Positions 1 to 7,010 of a stretch of 64,000 nucleotides of DNA are shown one piece after another. The DNA lies in the NCBI GenBank assembly GCA_019243635.1, contig JAFAUB010000031.1, positions 53,073-117,072 of the forward strand, read 5' to 3'. Position 1 is the first letter of the stretch, and every line of letters starts with the position of its first letter. Below the pieces are notes generated by a model. The model ran no database searches. It saw nothing but the letters and a program-made list of their open reading frames with translations, and was not told where the DNA came from. The DNA comes from Pseudonocardiales bacterium (lineage in GTDB: Bacteria > Actinomycetota > Actinomycetes > Mycobacteriales > Pseudonocardiaceae). A program made the translations under genes and the position numbers.

Positions 1-411
1 GTGAGTCCCGACGAGCTGGACCGCTACCTGCCGGCTGCGGTGGCGATGTTCACCGAGGAGGTGGGAGTCGATCCTCTGCTGCCCGACGGTGGTGCCGGCT
101 ACCGGGCTCGGGTCGCGGAGCTGATCGCGGCCGGTCGGGCGTTCGCTCGGTTCGAGGCCGGTGAGGTGGTGTTCAAGGCCGAGATCGGGGCGATGTCAGC
201 CACGGTGGGTCAGATCCAAGGGGTGTGGGTGCACCCGGGTTGGCGTGGTCAGGGCCTCGCGGCGGCCGCGACCGCAGCCGTGGTGGCCCGACTGCAGCGG
301 ATGGGCCGGGTCGCCAGCCTTTACGTCAACGCCTACAACCTGCCGGCCCTGGCCACGTACCGCCGAGTCGGCTTCACCCAGGTGGGCTGCTTCGCAACGG
401 TGCTGTTCTGA
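1..411 (+). CDS. GNAT N-acetyltransferase, C-terminal part (5' end outside window)
   Basis: A GCN5-type acetyltransferase domain that uses acetyl-CoA; the substrate is unknown. The acetyl-CoA binding loop is visible as VHPGWRGQGLAAA at about residues 77-89, followed by the usual NAYNLPALATYRRVGF end, in which the last strand and helix close the fold. In mycobacteria the equivalent gene before the lipoprotein PBP (Rv2867c type) is about 280 residues with an N-terminal extension, so the 136 residues seen here are probably the C-terminal half, cut by the window edge. The GTG at base 1 need not be the real start. It lies 43 bases upstream of the PBP gene, in the same orientation. Confidence 0.8.
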   Translation: MSPDELDRYLPAAVAMFTEEVGVDPLLPDGGAGYRARVAELIAAGRAFARFEAGEVVFKAEIGAMSATVGQIQGVWVHPGWRGQGLAAAATAAVVARLQRMGRVASLYVNAYNLPALATYRRVGFTQVGCFATVLF

Positions 412-454
412 ACCGTCGCTGTGCGGAGCCGTCAGGGGGGGCATACTCGCGCCC

Positions 455-2275
455 GTGCGTCGACGACGTCTGGTAGCCGCCCTGCTGGTGGTCCCGCTGG
501 GGGCTCTCCTGGGACCGTCGCTGGCCGGCTGCGGGATCCTCCGGGCTGATCCGCATGACGCGGCGGCCGCGTTCCTGGACGCGGTGGCTCAGGGCGACGC
601 CGCCGGAGCCGGGCGGCTCACCGACGACCCGGCCGCCGCCACCGAGCTGATCCGGCAGGTTCGCGAGGAGCTGAGGCCGCAGCGCGTGCAGCTCACTCTG
701 GGTGAGATCCGCTCCGGCGACAACCTCGCCTCGGCGTCCTTCGCCGCGGTCTGGGACCTCGGTAGGGGCCGGCAGTGGCGTTACCCGGGCTCCTTCGACC
801 TGGTCCCCGCCACGACCACGGGGGGCTGGTCGGTGCGGTGGAGCCCCCAGGTGCTGCACCCGCGGCTGGGCGCGCAGCAACGGCTGACGCTGCGCGAGGT
901 GCCGGCTGACCCGGCCCCGGTGCTCGACCGGGCCGGAGCGCCGTTGCTCACCTCGCACACCGTGGTCACCGTCGCGCTGGACCGCGCCAAGACCCCGGAT
1001 CTGCCCGGGGTGGCCGCCCAGCTGGCCGCCGTCCTGGGGCGCTTCGACCCTCAGCTCACCCCGCAGTCCATCATCGCGGGGGCCAAGGCGGCTCCGGCGG
1101 GAGCGCCCAGTGCGGTGGCGGTGCTTCGCGAGCGGGACTACCAGTCGGTGCGGGACCGGATCTACGAGCTGCCTGGCGTGAGCTTCCCCACTCAGCGGTG
1201 GCTGCTCGGACCGGACCGGGAGTTCGCCTCCCAGCTGGTGCCGGGTATCCGCGCAGTGGCCCAGGAGCAGCTCGAGAACGCCGCGGGGTGGCGCATCGTC
1301 ACGGTGGCCGCGCTGGGCGACGAGGTCGAGACCCTCGCCGCCGAACAACCACGCCCGGTGCCGACTCTGACCACCACGATCGATCGCGCCGTGCAGTCCG
1401 CCGGCGAGCACGCGCTCGACTCGGTGCCCAGCCCGGCGATGATCGTGGCGATCCAGCCCTCCACGGGGGAGATCCTCGGGGTCGCGCAGAACCGCGCGGC
1501 CGACGCGCACGGGGCGCCGGCGCTCACCGGGCGCTATCCGCCGGGCTCCACCTTCACGATTGTCACCGCGGTGGCCGCGCTGGAGTCCAACCAGGTCACG
1601 CTCGACTCGCCGGTGGCCTGCCCGGCGACCACCATCGTCGGGGAGCGGGTGGTGCCCAACGACCATTTCGTCGACCTGGGTACGGTGCCACTGCGCACCG
1701 CGTTCGCGCGTTCCTGTAATACCACGTTCGCGCAGCTGGCGTCCCGTCTAGAAGCCGGCGCGCTGACCGACGCGGCGCACCAGATGAGCATCGGGATGGA
1801 CTACGACATTCCCGGTGTCACGACCGTCACCGGCCAGGTTCCGCCCTCGGAGTCGCTGGTGCGGCGTGCGGAGAACGGGCTCGGGCAGGGTCGGGTGCTC
1901 TCCAGCCCGTTCGGCATGGCGCTGGTGGCCGCGACGGTCGCGGCCGGCGGGCAGCTGCCCACCCCGGTTCTGATCAGGGGAATGCCGACTCACACCGCGC
2001 TTGGACCGGTGGCACCGATGCCGCGCGAGGTCGCCGACGTGGTGCGGGCGATGATGCGAGAAGCAGTGACCCAGGGCACCGCGAAGGTCTTGGCGGGCCA
2101 GGGCCAGCTGTACGGCGAGACCGGGACCGCCCAGGACGGCCCCGCCCTCGCGCACGGCTGGTTCGTCGGGTTCCGCGGGGACCTGGCGTTCGCGACTCTC
2201 GTCGTCGGCGCTGGCTCCGCCGGCCCCGCCCTGGATGCCTCGGGGCGCTTCCTGTCCGCGCTCGTTCCCGGGTGA
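455..2275 (+). CDS. Lipoprotein penicillin-binding protein with altered active-site lysines
   Basis: Class B PBP-like protein (606 aa) of the mycobacterial PbpLipo type. The GTG at 455 is chosen because it begins a lipoprotein signal peptide (RRRR, hydrophobic stretch, lipobox LAGC); in-frame codons upstream overlap the GNAT gene. Order: signal peptide, NTF2-like MecA_N domain (about 35-150), dimerisation domain, transpeptidase domain (about 300-600). The nucleophile motif reads S365-T-F-T instead of SxxK, SCN is intact at 420-422, and the KTG box reads E555-T-G. Both catalytic lysines (general base and KTG) are therefore missing, each by what could be a single base change (AAG to ACG, AAG to GAG). 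Family members recalled from mycobacteria keep both. It may be a non-catalytic cell-wall scaffold. No frameshift or stop is seen. Confidence 0.88.
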   Translation: MRRRRLVAALLVVPLGALLGPSLAGCGILRADPHDAAAAFLDAVAQGDAAGAGRLTDDPAAATELIRQVREELRPQRVQLTLGEIRSGDNLASASFAAVWDLGRGRQWRYPGSFDLVPATTTGGWSVRWSPQVLHPRLGAQQRLTLREVPADPAPVLDRAGAPLLTSHTVVTVALDRAKTPDLPGVAAQLAAVLGRFDPQLTPQSIIAGAKAAPAGAPSAVAVLRERDYQSVRDRIYELPGVSFPTQRWLLGPDREFASQLVPGIRAVAQEQLENAAGWRIVTVAALGDEVETLAAEQPRPVPTLTTTIDRAVQSAGEHALDSVPSPAMIVAIQPSTGEILGVAQNRAADAHGAPALTGRYPPGSTFTIVTAVAALESNQVTLDSPVACPATTIVGERVVPNDHFVDLGTVPLRTAFARSCNTTFAQLASRLEAGALTDAAHQMSIGMDYDIPGVTTVTGQVPPSESLVRRAENGLGQGRVLSSPFGMALVAATVAAGGQLPTPVLIRGMPTHTALGPVAPMPREVADVVRAMMREAVTQGTAKVLAGQGQLYGETGTAQDGPALAHGWFVGFRGDLAFATLVVGAGSAGPALDASGRFLSALVPG

Positions 2276-2310
2276 CCGGCATACCGGGGTGATCGGCATA
2301 GAGTGGGGGC

Positions 2311-3168
2311 ATGCCCGTGCGAACCTCGTTGCGTCCTGGCCGCCAGACTCCGCCGCGTCCGGTCCCCCCGGTGATCCGGCGGCCGGAGTACGTCGGGAAG
2401 GCCGCGCCCACCCCGTGCGCCGAACCGTGGACCCAGCCGCCCGAGGTGATCGAGGCGATGCGGGTGGCGGGCAGGATCGCCGCGCGGGCGCTCGCCGAGG
2501 GCGGCCGCGCTGTGGCGCCCGGCGTCACCACCGATGACGTCGACCGGGTGGTGCACGAGTTCCTGCTCGACCAGGGCGCGTACCCCTCGACGCTGGGTTA
2601 CAAGGGTTTTCCCAAGTCGTGCTGCACCTCGCTGAACGAGGTGATCTGTCACGGCATCCCGGACTCGACCGTGATCGAGGACGGGGACATCGTCAACATC
2701 GACGTCACCGCCTTCATCGGCGGTGTGCACGGTGATACCAACGCCACCTTCCTCGCCGGTGACGTCGCTGAGGAGGACCGGCTCCTGGTCGAGCGCACCC
2801 ACGAGGCGATGATGCGCGGGATCCGCGCGGTGCGCGCCGGCCGACAGCTCAACGTGGTCGGCCGGGTCATCGAGGCGTATGCCAAGCGCTTCGGATACGG
2901 GGTGGTCCGCGACTTCACCGGCCACGGCATCGGCCGCTCCTTCCACGGCGGGCTGGTCGTGCTGCATTACGACGAGCCGGGTGTGGACACCGTTCTGGAG
3001 GAGGGCATGACCTTCACCATCGAGCCGATGATCACGCTCGGCGCGATCGACTACGACGTGTGGCCGGACGGATGGACGGTGACCACCAAGGACAAGCAGC
3101 GCACCGCGCAGTTCGAGCACACCCTGGTCGTCACCGCGACCGGGGCGGAGATCCTGACCCTGCCGTGA
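2311..3168 (+). CDS. map: Type I methionine aminopeptidase
   Basis: Removes the initiator methionine from nascent proteins (cytosol, metal dependent). At 285 aa it matches the mycobacterial MapB form, which has an N-terminal extension with a proline-rich PxxP segment ([13 protein letters not shown]). The five metal ligands of the pita-bread fold are visible: the two aspartates in [19 protein letters not shown], the histidine in GHGIGRSFH, the glutamate in TIEPMI and the C-terminal glutamate in [11 protein letters not shown] start preceded by a GTGGGGGC purine stretch. It follows the PBP gene by 35 bases and is followed by cobQ after 17 bases, so it may be co-transcribed with the first cobalamin gene. 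Confidence 0.96.
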   Translation: MPVRTSLRPGRQTPPRPVPPVIRRPEYVGKAAPTPCAEPWTQPPEVIEAMRVAGRIAARALAEGGRAVAPGVTTDDVDRVVHEFLLDQGAYPSTLGYKGFPKSCCTSLNEVICHGIPDSTVIEDGDIVNIDVTAFIGGVHGDTNATFLAGDVAEEDRLLVERTHEAMMRGIRAVRAGRQLNVVGRVIEAYAKRFGYGVVRDFTGHGIGRSFHGGLVVLHYDEPGVDTVLEEGMTFTIEPMITLGAIDYDVWPDGWTVTTKDKQRTAQFEHTLVVTATGAEILTLP

Positions 3169-3185
3169 CCATGCGCCCATAGCCG

Positions 3186-4727
3186 ATGAACGGAGCGCTG
3201 CTCGTCGCCGGCACCACCTCGGACGCGGGCAAGAGCATGCTCGTGGCTGGGATCTGCCGGTGGCTGGCCCGCCGCGGGGTGTCGGTGGCGCCGTTCAAGG
3301 CGCAGAACATGTCCAACAACTCGGTCGTGACCCCGGACGGCGGGGAGATCGGCCGGGCTCAGGCGATGCAGGCCGCGGCGTGCGGCATCGAGCCCGGGGC
3401 GCGGCTCAACCCGGTCCTGCTCAAACCGGGCAGCGACCGGTGCGCCCAGGTCGTCCTGCTCGGGCGCCCCGAGGGCACGGTGTCCGCCGCGTCCTACCGG
3501 CAACGCAAAGCCGAGCTTCTCGACGTGGTGGTGAGCTCGCTGGCGGCGCTGCGAGCCGAGCACGAGGTGGTGATCTGCGAGGGCGCCGGATCACCCACCG
3601 AGATCAACCTGCGGAGCACCGACATCGCCAATATGGGACTGGCCCGGGCCGCCGGGCTGCCGGTGCTGGTGGTCGGCGACATCGACCGCGGCGGCGTGCT
3701 CGCGCATCTGTTCGGCACCCTGGCCCTGCTCTCGGCTGCCGACCAGGCGCTGGTGGCCGGGTTCGTGATCAACAAGTTCCGCGGCGACCCGGGGCTGCTG
3801 GCCCCCGGCCTGGCGCGGTTGCGTGCGCTGACCAGCCGGCGCAGCTACGGTGTGCTGCCCTTTCGGGATGACGTGTGGCTCGACGCCGAGGACTCGCTGG
3901 CCCACGTCGCCGACGGCGTGGTCGGGCGAGCGGCTCCGCCCTGCGGTACCCAGTGGCTGCGGGTGGCCGCGGTGCGGCTGCCGCGGATATCCAACGGCAC
4001 CGACGTCGACGCGTTGGCCTGCGAGCCCGGGGTGGCGGTCCGTTATGTCACCGAGGCATCCCGGTTGGCCGACGCCGACCTGGTGGTGCTGCCCGGTTCG
4101 AAGTCCACCGTGGCGGACCTGTCCTGGCTGCGCCGCAGCGGGCTGGCCGCCGCGGTGGTGGCCCACGCCGGCGCCGGAGGACCGGTGCTGGGCATCTGCG
4201 GTGGCTACCAGATGCTGGCCCGCCGCATCACCGACCACGTCGAGTCCGGCGCCGGCGAGGTGGCGGGGCTGGGACTGCTCGATCTTGACGTGGTCTTCGA
4301 CCAACACAAGCACCTGCGGCGTGCGGCGGGGACCGCACTGGGTGAGCCGGTCATCGGGTACGAGATCCATCACGGACGGGTGGTGCACCGCGGCGACTCT
4401 CCGCTGATCTCCGGGTTGGTTTCCGGGTTGGTTTCCGGGGCTGATGAGGGTTCCGATGCCGGCCACGTGCTGGGCACCCACTGGCACGGGTTGTTGGAGA
4501 ACGACGCCTTCCGCCGCGCCCTGCTGCGTCGGGTGGCCCGCCTCGCCGGCCGGTCCGGTTTCCGCCCGGCGCCCGACACCAGCTTCGCCGCGGTGCGGGC
4601 CGCCCAGCTGGACCTGCTCGGCGACCTGGTCTGCACCCATCTGGACACCGACGCGCTGCTCGACCTCATCGAGCACGGCCCCCCACCCGGTCTTCCCTTC
4701 ATCCCCCCAGGTGCCGACGATCAGTAG
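3186..4727 (+). CDS. cobQ: Cobyric acid synthase
   Basis: Glutamine- and ATP-dependent amidation of four carboxylates (b, d, e, g) of adenosylcobyrinic a,c-diamide. 513 aa, normal length. N-terminal dethiobiotin-synthetase-like ATPase domain with GTTSDAGKS at residues 9-17 and the family signature [12 protein letters not shown]-terminal class I glutamine amidotransferase domain with the nucleophile Cys338 in [10 protein letters not shown] and the later HGLLE histidine. A 12-bp unit is duplicated in frame at about 4412-4439, giving [10 protein letters not shown] in a surface-loop region. The last 29 bases overlap the 3' end of the convergent small gene at 4699-4986. It is separated from the rest of the cob locus by the accessory island up to cobN. 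Confidence 0.96.
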   Translation: MNGALLVAGTTSDAGKSMLVAGICRWLARRGVSVAPFKAQNMSNNSVVTPDGGEIGRAQAMQAAACGIEPGARLNPVLLKPGSDRCAQVVLLGRPEGTVSAASYRQRKAELLDVVVSSLAALRAEHEVVICEGAGSPTEINLRSTDIANMGLARAAGLPVLVVGDIDRGGVLAHLFGTLALLSAADQALVAGFVINKFRGDPGLLAPGLARLRALTSRRSYGVLPFRDDVWLDAEDSLAHVADGVVGRAAPPCGTQWLRVAAVRLPRISNGTDVDALACEPGVAVRYVTEASRLADADLVVLPGSKSTVADLSWLRRSGLAAAVVAHAGAGGPVLGICGGYQMLARRITDHVESGAGEVAGLGLLDLDVVFDQHKHLRRAAGTALGEPVIGYEIHHGRVVHRGDSPLISGLVSGLVSGADEGSDAGHVLGTHWHGLLENDAFRRALLRRVARLAGRSGFRPAPDTSFAAVRAAQLDLLGDLVCTHLDTDALLDLIEHGPPPGLPFIPPGADDQ

Positions 4728-4986
4728 CACCCGCCCTCGCGGGAACGCCCTCGGACTGGTCACCGCTGCGGCTCGCGGTGGCCGTATCGTGGGCGCCGAC
4801 CCCGTACGCATGGACTGTTCCCGATATGTCCACGTACAGAGTTTCCCGGGATAGTCTGCGGGCCAGCTCACGGCTGCGGATCCGGTACACGCCCGCCGTC
4901 CTGCGCACGCCCAGCCGTTGTGCCCACGACCGGTCCAGATAGATCCAATGATCGGCACGGTGGCCGTGGTCGGCCTTGCGTCTCAT
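4699..4986 (-). CDS. Uncharacterised small basic protein
   Basis: 95-aa protein, not recognised. The reason to accept it is the ribosome binding site: on the minus strand AAGGAGG sits five bases before the ATG at 4986, one of the best Shine-Dalgarno sequences in the window. The first 55 residues ([18 protein letters not shown] ... [15 protein letters not shown]) have a protein-like composition with mixed aromatic and charged residues; the last 35 (rich in Gly, Ala, Arg, Asp, Ser, Thr) look disordered. No signal peptide, membrane helix or cysteine. It is convergent with cobQ and overlaps it by 29 bases, so the transcripts would be antisense at their 3' ends. It could be a regulator or a toxin-like small protein, but the sequence alone does not show this. 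Confidence 0.55.
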   Translation of the reverse strand: MRRKADHGHRADHWIYLDRSWAQRLGVRRTAGVYRIRSRELARRLSRETLYVDISGTVHAYGVGAHDTATASRSGDQSEGVPARAGATDRRHLGG

Positions 4987-5312
4987 GAGGTCCTCCTTGG
5001 TCAGAGCCTCGCCGCCGTCATCGCAGCCCCGCCCACCGGGTTTATTCGCGACGCGTCGGGCGGGAATCTCTTGATTAATTCAGTGGCCCATTTCCATGGC
5101 GTGCGTCGACGGGGCGGTCAAGAGCTGGAGATTAGCATTCCCCCTACTGCCTACTGTGTGCCGTGACGCGGCGCGGTGTCACGGCTTCGGCTGACGAGAG
5201 TGAACATAATCGAGGCGCTCCAGCCCGCACAAGGGCCAGACCTGACCTAGTAGGATAGACTAGACCAACCTAGTCATCCAGGACGAGGCTAACCGGACGT
5301 GAGGTTGAGGTC
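4987..5312. other. AT-richer intergenic region between divergent small genes
   Basis: About 325 bases between the minus-strand gene (start 4986) and the antitoxin gene (start 5313), clearly less GC-rich than the surroundings (runs such as TTGATTAATTCAG near 5072). It should hold both promoters. A 7-bp inverted repeat CCGTGAC/GTCACGG lies at 5161-5184. On the minus strand TTGACC near 5123 is a possible -35 element, but no convincing -10 was found. The antitoxin operator is listed separately. Confidence 0.4.
5245..5275. promoter_or_regulatory. Probable antitoxin operator with CTAG repeats
   Basis: Three CTAG cores occur within 31 bases (ACCTAGTAGG at 5245-5254, ACTAG at 5259-5263, CTAGT at 5270-5274). 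The last two form an inverted repeat ACTAG-n6-CTAGT. The cluster lies 38-68 bases before the antitoxin start and overlaps a TAGGAT -10-like hexamer at 5251. Phd/YefM-type antitoxins normally repress their own operon through short inverted repeats, which makes this the likely binding site (inference). Confidence 0.5.
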
Positions 5313-5579
5313 GTGGCAAAGCAGGTGAACGTCTACGAGGCCAAGACCCAGCTCTCCAAGCTGCTGGAGCAGGTGGAGGCGGGCGACGAGATCATCATCG
5401 CCCGCCACGGCAAGCCGGTGGCGCGGCTGGTGCCGTTGCAGCGTGCCCCTGTGCGTCGGGTGCCCGGAGCATGGAAGGGCAAGGTCTGGATGTCGCCGGA
5501 TTTCGATGAGCCTGACCCGGAGCTGGAGAACTTGTTCTACGACGGGCCGATCTTCCCTGACGAGGACGATCGTTTGTGA
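5313..5579 (+). CDS. Type II antitoxin, Phd/YefM family
   Basis: 88-aa antitoxin expected to bind DNA with its N-terminal domain and to block the PIN toxin with its acidic C-terminal tail. The N-terminal Phd signature is clear (VNVYEAKTQLSKLLEQVEAG, then ARHGKPVARLVP at 31-42). The tail is rich in D, E, P and F (MSPDFDEPDPELENLFYDG), as expected for a toxin-wrapping segment. GTG start. The stop overlaps the toxin start (GTGA at 5576-5579), so the two are translationally coupled with the antitoxin first. Probably autorepressed through the CTAG repeats just upstream. Confidence 0.9.
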   Translation: MAKQVNVYEAKTQLSKLLEQVEAGDEIIIARHGKPVARLVPLQRAPVRRVPGAWKGKVWMSPDFDEPDPELENLFYDGPIFPDEDDRL

Positions 5580-5950
5580 GGCTTCTGCTCGACACGAACG
5601 TCCTGATCTGGTGGCTCGAGGAGTCGCCACGGCTGGGCAAAGAGACTCGTGAAGCGATCGCGGGGGAGTTTGAGGTCACGGTGTCGGCGGTCAGTGCGTT
5701 CGAGATCGCAGCCAAGGTGGCGATCGGCAAGCTGCGGACGCCAGGTGACCTTGCCGCGCAGATCGCGGAACAGGAGATGATCGAACTGCCGGTAACGGTG
5801 CGGCACGGATTGGCGGTGGGACAGCTGCCCATGCACCATCGCGACCCGTTCGACCGGCTGCTCATCGCTCAGGCACGGTGTGAGGGATTCACGATCGTCA
5901 CCGCTGATCGCGCATTCACCGCCTACGACGTGCCGATCATGCCCGCCTGA
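5576..5950 (+). CDS. vapC: VapC-type PIN-domain ribonuclease toxin
   Basis: 124-aa PIN-domain endoribonuclease; the family usually cleaves tRNA or rRNA in a Mg-dependent way. The N-terminal LLLDTNVLIWWL contains the first catalytic aspartate (D6); a conserved glutamate follows in VSAFEIAAK, and the second acidic cluster lies in HHRDPFDRLLIAQA and TIVTADRAFTAYDV. This is the common VapC form paired with Phd-like antitoxins. It begins four bases inside the antitoxin gene. The sequence looks intact, in contrast to the decayed PIN gene 400 bases downstream. Confidence 0.92.
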   Translation: MRLLLDTNVLIWWLEESPRLGKETREAIAGEFEVTVSAVSAFEIAAKVAIGKLRTPGDLAAQIAEQEMIELPVTVRHGLAVGQLPMHHRDPFDRLLIAQARCEGFTIVTADRAFTAYDVPIMPA

Positions 5951-6265
5951 GTCAGGCGAGGTGATCGTTGTCTCCTACGCGGAGGAACTCCAGGCTCCGA
6001 GCTGGTGCGTGAGCCGCCTCAGGGGCGTTATCGAAAAGGCAGCAAATCGTCTACGTGGCAAGAACGCAGATTCACCGGAATCTGGAGATGTGCGTGATGA
6101 GGTGGCCGCCGACCTGCTCATCGCTTTGGAGAAGGGTGACTCTGCGGCCAGCTTGGCGAGCCCAGGCACCGACGGCCCGGGGTCTTGGACCGACGCAGAA
6201 GACGTCCGACGGTCGCGCTGGTCCCGCCTCGGCAGGCCCGGCACAGTGACCACAAACCCGTCGGT
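5951..6265 (+). other. Stretch between two toxin-antitoxin loci; open frame of unknown origin
   Basis: No confident gene. One frame stays open from about 5964 to 6215 (IEKAANRLRGKNADSPESG ... DLLIALEKGDSAASLAS ... WTDAEDV). It has a protein-like look but no convincing start, ribosome site or family match, and it runs out of frame with the antitoxin tail that follows. It is probably the eroded N-terminal half of the antitoxin belonging to the decayed pair downstream, or unrelated debris. Confidence 0.35.
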
Positions 6266-6379
6266 TCTGCCGCCGTCGCCGGGGCGCTGGCTGAATGGGA
6301 CACGATCGATGAGGACATGGCGGAGGTCGTCGCGACTCGGAGGTGGGCGATCGACCGGCCGGTTCTCCCATTACCGTGA
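6266..6379 (+). pseudogene. Antitoxin relic (C-terminal tail, VapB-like)
   Basis: The frame ending at the TGA 6377-6379 encodes GALAEWDTIDEDMAEVV followed by ATRRWAIDRPVLPLP, which resembles the toxin-binding tail of actinobacterial VapB-type antitoxins (W-D-x-x-D/E ... A-R-R ... V-D-R-P-x-P). No intact N-terminal DNA-binding part could be found in frame upstream, so the gene is broken. Its stop overlaps the start of the PIN relic by four bases (GTGA at 6376), the same architecture as the intact pair, which supports reading it as a former operon. Confidence 0.5.
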
Positions 6380-6681
6380 CCGGTTACTGCCCGGACACGG
6401 ATGTGATCAGCGCCGTGCTAAAGTCTGCACCGCCGTTGCATCTCATCCGACGGTTGGCGGTGACTCCCGCTGAATGTCAGTTCACCACGGCCATCACGGT
6501 GGGCGAGCTGATCCACGGCGTGGCCCGCCGTCGCGGTGCTCAGCTCTGGCGAACGCATCCAGCACCTCATTCATGAGGTTGGCGTGGTGCTGCCTTGGAT
6601 GAGGTTGCGGCACATGCCTACGGCGACCTTCGGGCGACGCTGGAGCAGGCGGGGCAGCCACTCGCCGAGCCAGACCTCCGT
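6376..6681 (+). pseudogene. VapC/PIN-domain toxin relic, frameshifted and truncated
   Basis: Begins GTG at 6376 and reads TGYCPDTDVISAVLK, the PIN N-terminus with its first catalytic aspartate, then TTAITVGELIHGVARRRG with the conserved glutamate. After about 6540 the homology moves to the next frame (SSGERIQHLIHEVGVVLP) and after about 6594 it returns to the first (LDEVAAHAYGDLRATLEQAG ... PLAEPDLR). The region with the last catalytic aspartates is missing after 6681. Two frame changes and loss of the C-terminus mean no functional toxin. It is a second, distinct VapBC of the FitB-like type, not a copy of the neighbour. Confidence 0.7.
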
Positions 6682-7010
6682 CACGTCGACGTGTTCACGC
6701 TGGATGCACCGAGCCGCGTGCGCGGGGGCGCTGGGGTGAGGTCGGTGGAGGTGAAGCCCGCACTCAAACCCTGCACCCACCTGAACGTCTGACCTACCGG
6801 CCTCGTTTCTTCACCGTCGGAGGTCTGCGTACATGACTGATCTGGTTCCTACCGCACTCGTACCCGGATTGGACAAGTGTCGGCCGGTCGTCTGGTGCAC
6901 CACTCCACTCAGCTGTAGTGCGGGTGGTCGTGCTCCGTGTCACCTGGATAGATCACTGATCCGCGGCTGGGCTGGTGGTCACGGCCTCGGTGTTGGCATA
7001 GCTTGTCGTT
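6682..7010. other. Region upstream of cobN without a recognised gene
   Basis: About 330 bases between the toxin relic and cobN. Several short frames are open but none has family-like sequence or a ribosome site. It should contain the cobN promoter. I looked for the conserved boxes of a cobalamin riboswitch (B12 box and the GGGAA and GCCACTG elements) and did not find them here. Confidence 0.4.

Noticed and set aside
374..1666. 430-codon open frame on the minus strand opposite the PBP gene
   Set aside because: Histidine/arginine/glycine-rich, no motif or ribosome site; a shadow of codon bias on the opposite strand. The same applies to 1990-3180, 3591-4958, 8067-9230, 9477-10706, 12947-14521 and 42937-43995.
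4810..4840. A fourth copy of the GACATATCGGG palindromic element in the small minus-strand gene
   Set aside because: Only an 11-base match to one arm and no opposing arm; within chance for a short motif.
6700..7010. Cobalamin riboswitch upstream of cobN (also sought upstream of cobH at 25900-26012 and before cbiQ)
   Set aside because: None of the conserved B12-box or core elements could be recognised by eye; a covariance-model search would settle it.
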